A stretch of DNA of 64,000 nt, taken from contig MWBZ01000007.1 of the NCBI GenBank assembly GCA_002069765.1, positions 40,291 to 104,290 of the forward strand. The letters run 5' to 3'. The translations under genes and the position numbers were made by a program. Shown here one piece after another: positions 51,213 through 60,188 of this stretch (positions are counted from its first letter, which is position 1; each line of letters begins with the position of its first letter). Source of the DNA: a bacterium ADurb.Bin243 (GTDB taxonomy: Bacteria > Muiribacteriota > UBA9980). The notes below the pieces were generated by a model. The model saw nothing but the letters and a program-made list of their open reading frames with translations. It was not told the DNA's origin and made no database searches.

Positions 51213-53080
51213 AACGGAAAGATTCTCACTTCCTGATTTTCTAAATGTAGCGCCGATGATATTATATTGCTCTGAACATTATATAACACATTTTTTATAT
51301 TGATCGTAACTCCGCCGTACATAACGTCGATTACTTTTACCACTCCGCGGGTTTCAGTATTCATTTCCTTGAGGACCCTCTCTTTTTCGCCGTGCAGGTA
51401 TTCCCATTTAGTCTCGAGCATGGCGCGCGTGGCGTCGAGCCTTTTTATCATGTCGTCTATGTCGCCTTCTATTTTTTTTTCGCCGCGCGCGCGGCTGAGC
51501 CTTAAATAATTTTGCGCCTGATTGATTTTTTCGATCTCTTTTTCGGTAAAACTAAAATCGCTGCATATGCTTTCAAAATATCCGAGAGAAAGCGTGTCGA
51601 AGCCGAGATTGAGCCTGGTGGCCACTCCCACGGGCGCCCCGATGGTTTTGGCCATTATTTCGTTGGACGCGAAAAGCTCTCCGCCTATTATCTGGCCGCG
51701 CTTTCCGACCGCCTCTATTTTATCGCCGGCGGTGACCCTGGAGTGTATTATAACCAGATCGGCCACCACGCGTTCTTTAGCTTCTATCGTTCCGCCTTCG
51801 GCGAATTTGACCATTACGCTCTTCGCGGATTTTAAAACGCCCTTGTTTTTGCCTATAAAGCCCGCCGGCAGGCAGATATCGCCTTCGGCCTCTATTACGG
51901 CCTCTCCGACAGGATTTTCCACGTAAACGTTGCCGCCGGCTTTTATGGAAAATCCGTCCAGGACCGTTCCTTTTACGACGACCGAGCCCGCGAATTCTAT
52001 ATTTCCGGTTTTATATCCGACGTCGCCGTATATTTCATGAACTGGATATACGTTAGCGACCCCGCATTCGAATTTTATCTGGCCGTCTATCACGGACATT
52101 ATCTTCGTTTTTTCCTCGTTCAAAACGATATTTTTGCCGAGCGCTATATTTTTTTCACGCCCCGGTTTGGCCGGCACGGCCTCCCCGTAAATATCGCGCC
52201 CGTCTATTCCGGAAGTAGCGTTCAGAACGTCGCCTATAACCTGATCTTTTTGAATATTCGAAAGAAGATATACTTTTTTGAAATCGACCGAGCCGTCCGG
52301 CCTTAAATAAACTATCTTTTCCGGCCCCATGCGCTCCACGCGCCATTCCACGCGCGTGTCGCTTCCGTTAACGGGGGCGTCGCCTTTCGATATCAGGAAA
52401 GAGGAATTGCTCACCCTGTTTTTAATCGCGTTTTCAACTACCTGCCTGTCGATCTGAGTTTTAACGCCAAGTTCGTAAACAAGGCGCTCTATTTCATCGT
52501 ATTTAGGGAATTTTCCGAATCCGCGGGGCGGGACGAATTTTAAATAAAGCCCCATTTTATCGCCGGCCGCTTCAAAGACCGGCCGCGCGTCAACGTCTTT
52601 ATACTCGGGATTGAGCCTGGCCACCACGTGGGGTTTTCTTACTTTATCGGGCTCGAAAGCGGCCATTATGGATTTTTTAACGAGCCCTATATACCTGGGA
52701 TTATTCAGCCGCTCATAGGCGTCTTTGATAGTGACGGGTTTTCCCGCGCCAACGTGCGGGTAAATAGTAAGGACCACGTCGTCGCCTATAACTTCGAGCC
52801 TTATAAATCCGTCTTTGGTGTTTGCGAAAGCCTCGGCCTGTTTTATAAGATTATCTATAGCTATCTCGTTACGGAACCTTTCGTGCCTCACGAAAAAATC
52901 GTCGATAATCTTAATCTTAACGCCGCCGAAACGGCCGGGCGGAGCGTCGTCGTGCGAATCCGAAATGAATTCGTATTTAATATTTTCGCGCTCCACGCCG
53001 AATTGCTTGGACGCTTTAATGAGCGCCTCTTCGAGGCTTCCCGCTTCGATTATTATATTATTTTCGTCTTTAACGCCCAT
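51209..53080 (-). CDS. Jag_N-FapA (DUF342) protein
   Basis: The 623-aa cytoplasmic protein has a Jag/SpoIIIJ-associated N-terminal domain at about residues 5-45 (IIIEAGSLEEALIKASKQFGVERENIKYEFIS). The long FapA/DUF342 beta-helix region follows (about 130-500), with the characteristic GNVYVENPVGEAVIEAEGDI and GYKTGNIEFAGSVVVKGTVLDGFSI strands, and the C-terminus is a coiled coil. FapA proteins are polymer-like and are linked to cell-surface and motility or signalling genes, but their mechanism is not established to my knowledge. It is coupled to tRNase Z (ATGA overlap), an odd pairing. ATG at 53080 is used. A GGGG lies about 10 nt upstream. Confidence 0.88.
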   Translation of the reverse strand: MGVKDENNIIIEAGSLEEALIKASKQFGVERENIKYEFISDSHDDAPPGRFGGVKIKIIDDFFVRHERFRNEIAIDNLIKQAEAFANTKDGFIRLEVIGDDVVLTIYPHVGAGKPVTIKDAYERLNNPRYIGLVKKSIMAAFEPDKVRKPHVVARLNPEYKDVDARPVFEAAGDKMGLYLKFVPPRGFGKFPKYDEIERLVYELGVKTQIDRQVVENAIKNRVSNSSFLISKGDAPVNGSDTRVEWRVERMGPEKIVYLRPDGSVDFKKVYLLSNIQKDQVIGDVLNATSGIDGRDIYGEAVPAKPGREKNIALGKNIVLNEEKTKIMSVIDGQIKFECGVANVYPVHEIYGDVGYKTGNIEFAGSVVVKGTVLDGFSIKAGGNVYVENPVGEAVIEAEGDICLPAGFIGKNKGVLKSAKSVMVKFAEGGTIEAKERVVADLVIIHSRVTAGDKIEAVGKRGQIIGGELFASNEIMAKTIGAPVGVATRLNLGFDTLSLGYFESICSDFSFTEKEIEKINQAQNYLRLSRARGEKKIEGDIDDMIKRLDATRAMLETKWEYLHGEKERVLKEMNTETRGVVKVIDVMYGGVTINIKNVLYNVQSNIISSALHLENQEVRIFPL

Positions 53081-53161
53081 CGCATTCAGCCCCGGTTAAA
53101 TTAATGGCCGCGTTCCGCCCCGCTACCGCTAAATCCTTCGCGGGCCGCTTAAAGCGGACGG

Positions 53162-55915
53162 TTATTCCTCGAGCGAGTTCATAGTGGATATAAGTTTTTC
53201 TTTTATCTGGGCGTACTTTTCGAGTTTCGCCTTTTCTTTTTCCACCACGTCGGCCGCCGCGCGCTCGATAAAATTTTTATTCTGCAGCTTATTGTTCACG
53301 CGAGCGAGCTCTTCTTCGGCTTTGGCTATTTCGCGCGAGAGGCGGTCTTTTTCTTTATTTATGTCTATAAGCCCGGCGAGCGGAACGTAAATATCCACGC
53401 GGGTCATATCGCCGGCCGGCGACTTGATCTCGGACATTATGGAGCATACCGCCATGCCTTTTGGTTTTTCGGACATTTCAGCGCTGTGGCTGATTTCCTC
53501 GGCGCGCATGACGGCTTTTATCCAGCGCGCGTTGGATTCGAGAGCGTCTTTTACCGCGCCCGTGCCGCACACGAAAAGAGGCTTGATTTGGACGCCGGGC
53601 GATACGCCGAGCTCGGCCCTTATCTGGCGGGTAGCCACTATGGCTTCTTTTAAAAATTTAAACGACGCGTAAACGTTTTTCTTTTCTTCTTCGGACATAT
53701 TAAATCCGGTCCTGGCGGCGAAACTTTCGGCGCTCGGATAGCTCGAAAGCATGAGCGATTCCTTTTCGCACGGAAGTTTTGCGAAAGAAGAGTAAATTTC
53801 CTCAGTTATAAACGGCATGAAAGGATGCGCTATCTTCATGGTTTCCACGAATATATAATTTAAAACGGCGCTGGCGGCTATTTTCGACCTGTCGCCTTCT
53901 TCTTTGGAATAAAAGCGGGGTTTGATTATTTCTATATACCAGTCGCACAGCTCGGACCATATAAACTCATAAACGGCCATGGCTGCGTGAGAAAATTCAT
54001 ATTCGTCGATATTTTTTCTTACCGTTTTAATAAGCTCTTCGAGCTTTAAGAGCATATATTTATCGGGCAGCTCCAGTTCCAGATCGCTGAGCTTCTTTAT
54101 GGCCGATATTTTATTGGAATCGAAGCCGTCGAGATTCATAAGCGAAAAACGGGCGGCGTTCCATATTTTATTCGCGAAATTGCGGTAGCCTTCGATCGAG
54201 CTGATCGAAAGGTTGAGATCGGCCGTAGTGGTCGATTGCGCGGCAAGGGTGAATCTGAGCGCGTCGGTGCCGTAGCTCTGGATTATTTCGAGAGGATCGA
54301 TGGCGTTGCCTTTTGATTTGCTCATTTTTTCGCCCTTCTCGTCGCGGACGAGCATGGTGAAATACACTTTGCTGAATGGGATCTTGCCCATAAACTTCTT
54401 GCCCATCATTATCATGCGCGCGACCCACAGGTATATTATATCGAAACCCGTTATCAGAACGCTAGTTGGATAAAAAGTGTTGAGATCGTCGGTTTTTTCG
54501 GGCCAGCCTAGAGTCGAAAACGGCCACAGGGAAGAAGAAAACCATGTATCGAGAACGTCCTCCTCCTGCCTGAGATTTGTGGAAGAACATTTTTCGCATT
54601 TAACCGCTACCGTTTCGGAAACGTTCACCGCGCCGCAGTCTTCGCAGAACCATACCGGTATGCGGTGGCCCCACCACAGCTGCCTGGATATGCACCAGTC
54701 GCGTACGTTTTCGAGCCAGTGGAAATAAGTTTTTTCCCAGCGTTTCGGTATGAACTCTATTTCTCCGTCGCGCACGGCCGCTATGGCTATTTCGGCGAGC
54801 GGTTTCATTTTGACGAACCACTGCGTGGAAAGGTAAGGCTCTATTATGGTGTCGCAGCGGTAGCAATGGCCGACCGCGTGCGGATGTTCGTCGATTTTGA
54901 CCAGCAGGCCCTGTTCTTCGAGGTCGGCTATCACTTTTTTGCGCGCGTCGAACCTGCTCATTCCGGCGTAAGGTTTGGCGTTTTCGTTTATGACGCCGCG
55001 GATGTCCATAATCGTGAGGTTTTCGAGGTTGTGGCGCCTGCCTATTTCGAAATCGTTGGGGTCGTGAGCCGGAGTGACTTTTACCGCGCCCGTTCCGAAG
55101 GACATATCGACGTACTCGTCGGCGACTATGGGTATTTCGCGGTTCACCAGAGGGAGTTTTACCTTCATGCCTATCATGTGCTTATAGCGGTCGTCTTTGG
55201 GCGAAACGGCAACGCCGGTATCGCCGAGCATGGTTTCGGGGCGCGTGGTGGCCACTATTATATAATCGGGGATATCGTTTCTTCCGGCTTCTTTTACGAC
55301 GGGATATTTAATATGCCAGAGTTTTCCGGCCAGATCGTGGAATTCGACCTCGTCGTTGGAAAGAGCCGTGGTGCAGCGCGGGCACCAGTTGATTATGCGG
55401 TCTCCGCGGTAAATAAGGCCTTCTTTATAAAGCGCGACGAATACTTTTTTTACGGCTTCGGACAGCCCTTCGTCCATGGTGAAGCGCTCGCGCGACCAGT
55501 CGCAGGATGCGCCCAGCTTTTTGAGCTGGTTTATAATGGTGGAACCCGTCTGGTTTTTCCATTCCCATACTTTTTCGACGAATTTTTCGCGGCCGAGGTC
55601 CTGCCTTCTTATTTTTTCTTTCGCCAGCTTTTTCTCGACGACGTTCTGTGTGGCGATTCCCGCGTGATCGGTACCCGGAAGCCATAGAACGTTCTTGCCG
55701 TTCATTTTATTGTAGCGGATGACTATATCGTGGACCGTCGAATTCAGCGCGTGGCCCATGTGAAGAATGCCCGTCACGTTGGGGGGCGGTATCACTATGG
55801 TAAAAGAGTTGGCGTTATTGAATTCCGGGCCGGTTTTAGCCCTGAAGTAATTGCGCTCGCACCACAGTTTATACCATTTTTCTTCCACGTTTTTAGGGTT
55901 GTAAGCCTTTTCCAT
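53162..55915 (-). CDS. valS: Valyl-tRNA synthetase
   Basis: The 917-aa class I aminoacyl-tRNA synthetase charges tRNA-Val. The HIGH-type signature is in PPPNVTGILHMGHAL (about residue 50), and the KMSKS signature in KGEKMSKSKGNAIDP (about residue 530). The editing domain has TTRPETMLGDTGVAVSPKD. The C-terminal coiled-coil arm (SREIAKAEEELARVNNKLQNKNF) is the usual ValS tail. Length is normal. The start is uncertain: ATG at 55915 has GGAAG 8 nt upstream, while TTG at 55930 has GGAGG 8 nt upstream. The ATG begins the conserved sequence and is preferred. The small gene upstream ends 20 nt away. Confidence 0.95.
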   Translation of the reverse strand: MEKAYNPKNVEEKWYKLWCERNYFRAKTGPEFNNANSFTIVIPPPNVTGILHMGHALNSTVHDIVIRYNKMNGKNVLWLPGTDHAGIATQNVVEKKLAKEKIRRQDLGREKFVEKVWEWKNQTGSTIINQLKKLGASCDWSRERFTMDEGLSEAVKKVFVALYKEGLIYRGDRIINWCPRCTTALSNDEVEFHDLAGKLWHIKYPVVKEAGRNDIPDYIIVATTRPETMLGDTGVAVSPKDDRYKHMIGMKVKLPLVNREIPIVADEYVDMSFGTGAVKVTPAHDPNDFEIGRRHNLENLTIMDIRGVINENAKPYAGMSRFDARKKVIADLEEQGLLVKIDEHPHAVGHCYRCDTIIEPYLSTQWFVKMKPLAEIAIAAVRDGEIEFIPKRWEKTYFHWLENVRDWCISRQLWWGHRIPVWFCEDCGAVNVSETVAVKCEKCSSTNLRQEEDVLDTWFSSSLWPFSTLGWPEKTDDLNTFYPTSVLITGFDIIYLWVARMIMMGKKFMGKIPFSKVYFTMLVRDEKGEKMSKSKGNAIDPLEIIQSYGTDALRFTLAAQSTTTADLNLSISSIEGYRNFANKIWNAARFSLMNLDGFDSNKISAIKKLSDLELELPDKYMLLKLEELIKTVRKNIDEYEFSHAAMAVYEFIWSELCDWYIEIIKPRFYSKEEGDRSKIAASAVLNYIFVETMKIAHPFMPFITEEIYSSFAKLPCEKESLMLSSYPSAESFAARTGFNMSEEEKKNVYASFKFLKEAIVATRQIRAELGVSPGVQIKPLFVCGTGAVKDALESNARWIKAVMRAEEISHSAEMSEKPKGMAVCSIMSEIKSPAGDMTRVDIYVPLAGLIDINKEKDRLSREIAKAEEELARVNNKLQNKNFIERAAADVVEKEKAKLEKYAQIKEKLISTMNSLEE

Positions 55916-55935
55916 GCTGATTTCTTCCAAGATAA

Positions 55936-56136
55936 TTACCTCCACTTTCTGGGTTTGCCGTTTTTATTAAACAGCATAAGCTGTTCGTCTATCTTTATTT
56001 TCTGAGGGCATGATAAAATAGCCACGCCCGCTTTCTGTTTGCAATCGTTAATGCAGTCGCGGCAAAGAACGTTAAATTGCTCTTCCGCAATTATTTCAGG
56101 TTTAATTTCTTCTTTAATGATTTTTTTTCTGGCCAT
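55936..56136 (-). CDS. Small Cys-containing protein upstream of valS
   Basis: This is a short protein of about 66 aa. It has a basic start (ARKKIIKEEIKPE), four cysteines in CRDCINDCKQ and ILSCPQK, and a Lys/Arg-rich tail. The cysteine pattern could hold a metal. I recognise no family. There is no clear ribosome-binding site. ATG at 56136 is chosen over 56160 because the basic, gene-like region begins there. It is co-directional with valS and close enough to be in one transcript. It could be a small regulatory or RNA-binding protein, or a spurious frame. Confidence 0.55.
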   Translation of the reverse strand: MARKKIIKEEIKPEIIAEEQFNVLCRDCINDCKQKAGVAILSCPQKIKIDEQLMLFNKNGKPRKWR

Positions 56137-56362
56137 AATTTTAGATAATGAATTTACCATAAATTATGATATTTTTCAAGGAAAATATTTCAGTTTTAAC
56201 TCAAAATCTCATAAATTCAATATCACGCGTATGCGATAAAAAGCCGCGTTTTGCAAAAACGCGTCGCAATTTGCAATGGCCGCGTAAATTTGCGCCTGCC
56301 TTTCCGGGCCGGTTCACAGCCAAAACCGCATGTTTTAAATAGTTTTCAAAAATCAAATCAAA

Positions 56363-56379
56363 ACGGCACGGCTTATGCA
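56363..56379 (+). promoter_or_regulatory. Sigma54-type promoter of the pilin-like gene
   Basis: ACGGCACGGCTTATGCA has the -24 GG (56365-56366) and -12 GC (56377-56378) exactly 10 nt apart, with the GGCACG core complete. It lies about 55 nt before the ATG. Pilin genes are often transcribed by sigma54 RNA polymerase in other bacteria, which supports the reading. No upstream activator site was found. Confidence 0.6.
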
Positions 56380-56433
56380 ATTAAGTAGTGCGTAAAATAA
56401 ATCGCAAAAAAATAAAATAAAGGAGTGATTATT

Positions 56434-57366
56434 ATGACGAGCGTAAATTTTAAAAATTACCGGTCAGGCTTTTCTCTTATAGAACTTATGATAGTAATAG
56501 CCATTATAGGCATACTGGTCGCGGTGGCGCTGCCGCAGTTCAACGATATGATAAGAGACACTCAGATGACTAAAGCGAAGCAGGACTGCGACACTCTCGT
56601 AAACGCCATTCAAAAATTCAACTCGCTCGAAGGAACGACCGTTCAGGATAAATACATGAAAGAACTCAAGGGCAAATACGTCGCCACTATAGACACTTTA
56701 AAAGACCCCTGGGGCAACCGTTACGAACAGGATTATAAAAAAGGCGTCGTGTATTCAAAAGGCCCGGACGGAAAGCACAAAGACGGCGCGCAAAACGCTC
56801 CCGAAAATAAAGACGATATAGTGATAACCTATATAGGCGCTCTCACGCTCGTTTCGGCAAAATTAGAGGTAAACCCGCTCGGAGGAAATTTCATGGACCC
56901 GCTGGAAACCGACAGGTGCTACGACGTATTGCATCTTTATTTCAATAAAGAAGCGCGCCTGCCCGAAAACGGAATTAATTTAAAAGCCGCGGCCTCTTCC
57001 AACGCCGTTTCCACGTCGAGCGATCCTCTGGCTACCGCCGATTCTATTTTCAGATATTATAACGCGCCCAGCCTTAAATCGCAGCCTATAACGCCGGGGG
57101 CGGAAGATTTAAACGACCTTCCGGAAATTCCGGCTTCAAATATCGAATGGGGGCAGGATTCGAAGGAAATCCTCTTTAAAATGCCTGCTGGCTATACCAG
57201 CGCGGACCCGTCTAAAAAACTCCTGATACCCGGAACGCATTATATAAACCTTACCGGCGCTAAAAACAATAAAAACCATAAATTCATGGAAGTAGGAGGA
57301 ACAAACTACGCTCTCGACGGCGCCGAAGCTTCGGGAAGCCAGATATTGATTAAAAATTACGAATAA
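56434..57366 (+). CDS. Type IV pilin/type II pseudopilin-like protein
   Basis: The 310-aa protein has a short basic leader ending RSG, the cleavage and methylation site FSLIELM, and the hydrophobic helix IVIAIIGILVAVALPQF that forms the pilus core. The globular part continues as DTQMTKAKQDCDTLVNAIQKF and LKDPWGNRYEQDY, which are GspG-like. The C-terminal half is longer than in GspG and has no recognised domain. ATG at 56434 has GGAG 8 nt upstream. The GTG at 56425 would overlap the ribosome-binding site and is rejected. No pilus-assembly genes are in the window. It could be a major pilin or a minor pseudopilin. Confidence 0.9.
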   Translation: MTSVNFKNYRSGFSLIELMIVIAIIGILVAVALPQFNDMIRDTQMTKAKQDCDTLVNAIQKFNSLEGTTVQDKYMKELKGKYVATIDTLKDPWGNRYEQDYKKGVVYSKGPDGKHKDGAQNAPENKDDIVITYIGALTLVSAKLEVNPLGGNFMDPLETDRCYDVLHLYFNKEARLPENGINLKAAASSNAVSTSSDPLATADSIFRYYNAPSLKSQPITPGAEDLNDLPEIPASNIEWGQDSKEILFKMPAGYTSADPSKKLLIPGTHYINLTGAKNNKNHKFMEVGGTNYALDGAEASGSQILIKNYE

Positions 57367-57471
57367 TAAAAAAAGAGCTCCGCTAAAGCTGATTTTTGAT
57401 GATTTTTATGGTATAATTTTAAGCGATATAAATAAAAATCTAATAAGTTTTATTCGATAGGCGGAGAAAAA

Positions 57472-58809
57472 ATGTTTAAATTCCCTAAAAATCTCTATAC
57501 CGACGTCAGGATAGAAGATGTTTTCGAAACCAGAATAGCATATACCCTGAATAAACTGGACGAAAACAGGACCAGAAAATATAGCGGGGCCTTCATACGT
57601 GTTTTCGACGGCGAAAGATGGTATTACAGCGCCACCACCAATATAAAAGGGCTGCAGGCCGAAATAGATTCTCTCGCATGCGTGGCCAGAAAAAATCCCG
57701 GCATTTTAAAAAACAAAACCGTTAAAAAAATGCAGGTTAACGATGCAAAGAGGATTAACTACGCGCAAAATTCGGTCGAAAAAATTAAAAACTCGCAAAA
57801 AGACGAATACCTTCAAAGCTATTTCGGCAGGTTGAACTCCGAAAGCAAAATTAAAATGTGGCGAGCAATTTATTCCGACAGGCGCGTCGTAAAAAAATTC
57901 GTATCGTCGCAGGGCGCCCGCGTCGAGTTCGACAATCAAAAATGTGGAGCCATCTTGAGTTTTGACATGGCGTATAAAAAGAAGATGATGCCCGAATCTT
58001 TTCAGGTATGCGCAAAAGACTTCAAAAGCCTCTTCGGGCATGAAGAAGAATATAACTCTTATTTGAAAAAATGCTTTTCGTTCATAGAAGAATCGGTGCC
58101 CGTCAAACCCGGAAGGTATAACGTAATACTTTCTCCAATGACCGCGGGCATATTCGCGCACGAAAGCTTCGGCCATAAAAGCGAAGCGGATTTCATGACC
58201 GGCGACGAAACCATGAAAAAAGAATGGGCTATAGGAAAAAAAGTGGGCGCGCCCATACTTACCATCTGCGACGGCGGAAGTCATCCGGACGGCGAGGAAG
58301 CCCCCTTCGACGACGAAGGAAATATAAAAAAAGAAACGTTTCTCATAAAAAAAGGAATACTTTCCGGGCGGCTTCACAGCGCCGCTACCGCGGCCGATCT
58401 CGACGAAGAAGTAACCGGAAACGCCCGCGCCGTGAACTTCGAGTTCGAACCGATCGTAAGAATGACCAATACTTATATAAAGGCCGGAAATATGACGCGC
58501 GACGAGCTTTTCAAAACCGTTAAAAACGGAATATACGTCGAAAAGCTAAAGCACGGTTCCGGCATGTCCACGTTCACCCTGGCGCCGTCGCTCGCTTACG
58601 AAATCAAGGATTGCAAAATAGGCCGGCCGCTGAATGTGGCCGTCATAACCGGAAACGTATTCGAAACGCTCAACGATATTAGCGGGCTGTCAGACGAAAT
58701 AAAAATTTATTCATTCGTCAGCGGCGGCTGCGGCAAAATGGCGCAATATCCGCTTTCGGTATCGTTCGGCGGGCCTTACACATTCGTTAAAAACATGAAC
58801 GTCCAGTAA
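57472..58809 (+). CDS. tldD: TldD-type metalloprotease
   Basis: The 445-aa member of the TldD/PmbA family has the zinc motif H-E-x3-H in FAHESFGHKSEADFM (about residue 228), the feature that separates TldD from its partner TldE. The region VILSPMTAGIFAHESFGH and the C-terminal LAYEIKDCKIGRPLNVAVITGNVFETL are family hallmarks. TldD/TldE heterodimers degrade or process peptides, including some modified peptides. The start ATG at 57472 has GGCGGAG upstream. TldE follows 20 nt downstream, so the two are probably translated from one message. Confidence 0.93.
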   Translation: MFKFPKNLYTDVRIEDVFETRIAYTLNKLDENRTRKYSGAFIRVFDGERWYYSATTNIKGLQAEIDSLACVARKNPGILKNKTVKKMQVNDAKRINYAQNSVEKIKNSQKDEYLQSYFGRLNSESKIKMWRAIYSDRRVVKKFVSSQGARVEFDNQKCGAILSFDMAYKKKMMPESFQVCAKDFKSLFGHEEEYNSYLKKCFSFIEESVPVKPGRYNVILSPMTAGIFAHESFGHKSEADFMTGDETMKKEWAIGKKVGAPILTICDGGSHPDGEEAPFDDEGNIKKETFLIKKGILSGRLHSAATAADLDEEVTGNARAVNFEFEPIVRMTNTYIKAGNMTRDELFKTVKNGIYVEKLKHGSGMSTFTLAPSLAYEIKDCKIGRPLNVAVITGNVFETLNDISGLSDEIKIYSFVSGGCGKMAQYPLSVSFGGPYTFVKNMNVQ

Positions 58810-58829
58810 TAATTTTATTGAGGTAAACG

Positions 58830-60062
58830 ATGATTATAGAAAAATATTTCATACGCTCGAAACATTCGATCATAAATATAGAAAACACGCAAGTCAAATC
58901 GCTTAAAAAAAAGGATATTTCTAAAACCGCCATCAGGGCTTACAACGGCAAAAGCATCGGGATAGGTTCCGCCATAGGAAACTGCGATGAAGCGAAACTC
59001 ACGGCGGAAGCCAGAAAAGCGCTTAAAAAAAATATACCCTACGCCTTTCCTCCGTCTTCGAACCGGACGGAATCCTTCGTTCACCTGCCGCAAATCATCA
59101 AGGAAGACGATTTTGTAAACGAAGCGCAGGACATTGTTTCAGAGCTTCGAAAAAGCAGGCCTGATTTCATTTTTTCACATGAAATGTGCATGATCGAATC
59201 CGAAGCGCGCATATCCAATAACGCCGGCCTGGATCTGAGCTATAAAAACAGATATTTCGAACTGGGCCTTCTCATAAAAGAAAAAAAATCGTCTAACATA
59301 ATGGACGCTTTCGTTGATTTTCACGGCAAAACATACGATAAGAAAGAGACGTTAAAAGAGATCGACAGGGTATGCTCGGCGTTCAATAAAAAAATGAAGC
59401 TTGAAAAGAAGGGCCGCCAGCCCGTAGTATTTTTATCCGAAGACGGGCTTATTTACTCTAAATTAATATCCGAACTCGACGGAATGAAGATCGGAACCAA
59501 AAGTTCTCTTTTCACAGGCCTTATCGGCAAAAAAGCTTTCGGAGAAAATTTTTCTTTCATTCAGTCGTGCGATCCTTATACCGATTTCACCTGTTTTTTC
59601 GACGCGGAAGGTTCGGTCAACAACGGATATCAGTGCCCTTTGATCGAAAACGGAGTTATATTAAGGCCTTACACGGATAAAAAAACCGCGGCGGAATATA
59701 AATTTCAGCAAACCGCAAGCGCCGTCGGCGAATTCGACGCCGTTCCGCGCTCCGGATTTCCGGGCGGCCGTCTTAAAAACACCGTAAAATCTATTAAAGA
59801 ACTTCTCGGAGGAAAAAAAGCCGTCCTGGTTTATATCGCTTCCGGTGGAGACTTCACTCCGGACGGAGATTTTTCCTCGCCCGTACAGCTCGCCTTCTAC
59901 TTCGACGGAAAAGACTTTCTGGGCCGGCTTCCGCAGATACAGGTAAAATCCAATATTTACGATATGTTCGGAAAAAGTTTCCTCGGGGCCTCGGAAGATA
60001 AATTGAGCCCTATCTCGCCATGCTCTTTCGTGGCGATGGAGATGGACGTATCTGAAATATAA
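58830..60062 (+). CDS. TldE/PmbA-type partner protein
   Basis: The 410-aa TldD partner has family features SIGIGSAIGNCDEAKLTAEARKAL and SNNAGLDLSYKNRYFELGLLIK. The C-terminal region includes RSGFPGGRLKNTVKSI and GDFSSPVQLAFYFDGKDFLGRLPQIQV. It lacks the H-E-x3-H zinc site, as expected for TldE, and should form the inactive half of the heterodimer. ATG at 58830 has GAGG at 58819-58822, 7 nt upstream. The perfect terminator at 60111-60153 follows. Confidence 0.88.
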   Translation: MIIEKYFIRSKHSIINIENTQVKSLKKKDISKTAIRAYNGKSIGIGSAIGNCDEAKLTAEARKALKKNIPYAFPPSSNRTESFVHLPQIIKEDDFVNEAQDIVSELRKSRPDFIFSHEMCMIESEARISNNAGLDLSYKNRYFELGLLIKEKKSSNIMDAFVDFHGKTYDKKETLKEIDRVCSAFNKKMKLEKKGRQPVVFLSEDGLIYSKLISELDGMKIGTKSSLFTGLIGKKAFGENFSFIQSCDPYTDFTCFFDAEGSVNNGYQCPLIENGVILRPYTDKKTAAEYKFQQTASAVGEFDAVPRSGFPGGRLKNTVKSIKELLGGKKAVLVYIASGGDFTPDGDFSSPVQLAFYFDGKDFLGRLPQIQVKSNIYDMFGKSFLGASEDKLSPISPCSFVAMEMDVSEI

Positions 60063-60110
60063 CCTCTAAACCGGAATTATCCGACGCCCGTTTAGCGCCA
60101 TCGATTCAAA

Positions 60111-60153
60111 ATAAAAACTTCCGGCCGCGCCTTATGCCGCCGGAAGTTTTTAT
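60111..60153. terminator. Bidirectional terminator
   Basis: A perfect 15-bp inverted repeat (ATAAAAACTTCCGGC at 60111-60125, GCCGGAAGTTTTTAT at 60139-60153) lies between the TldE gene and the convergent phospholipase D-like gene. Confidence 0.9.
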
Positions 60154-60188
60154 TTTAGTTTTAAAATCTTAATTATCGGTATTTATTC

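Noticed and set aside
54665..55687. 340-aa plus-strand open frame inside valS
   Set aside because: It is antisense to a complete valyl-tRNA synthetase with all motifs. Its composition (Phe/Tyr/Val/Arg-rich) is that of a complement of coding DNA, and it has no ribosome-binding site.
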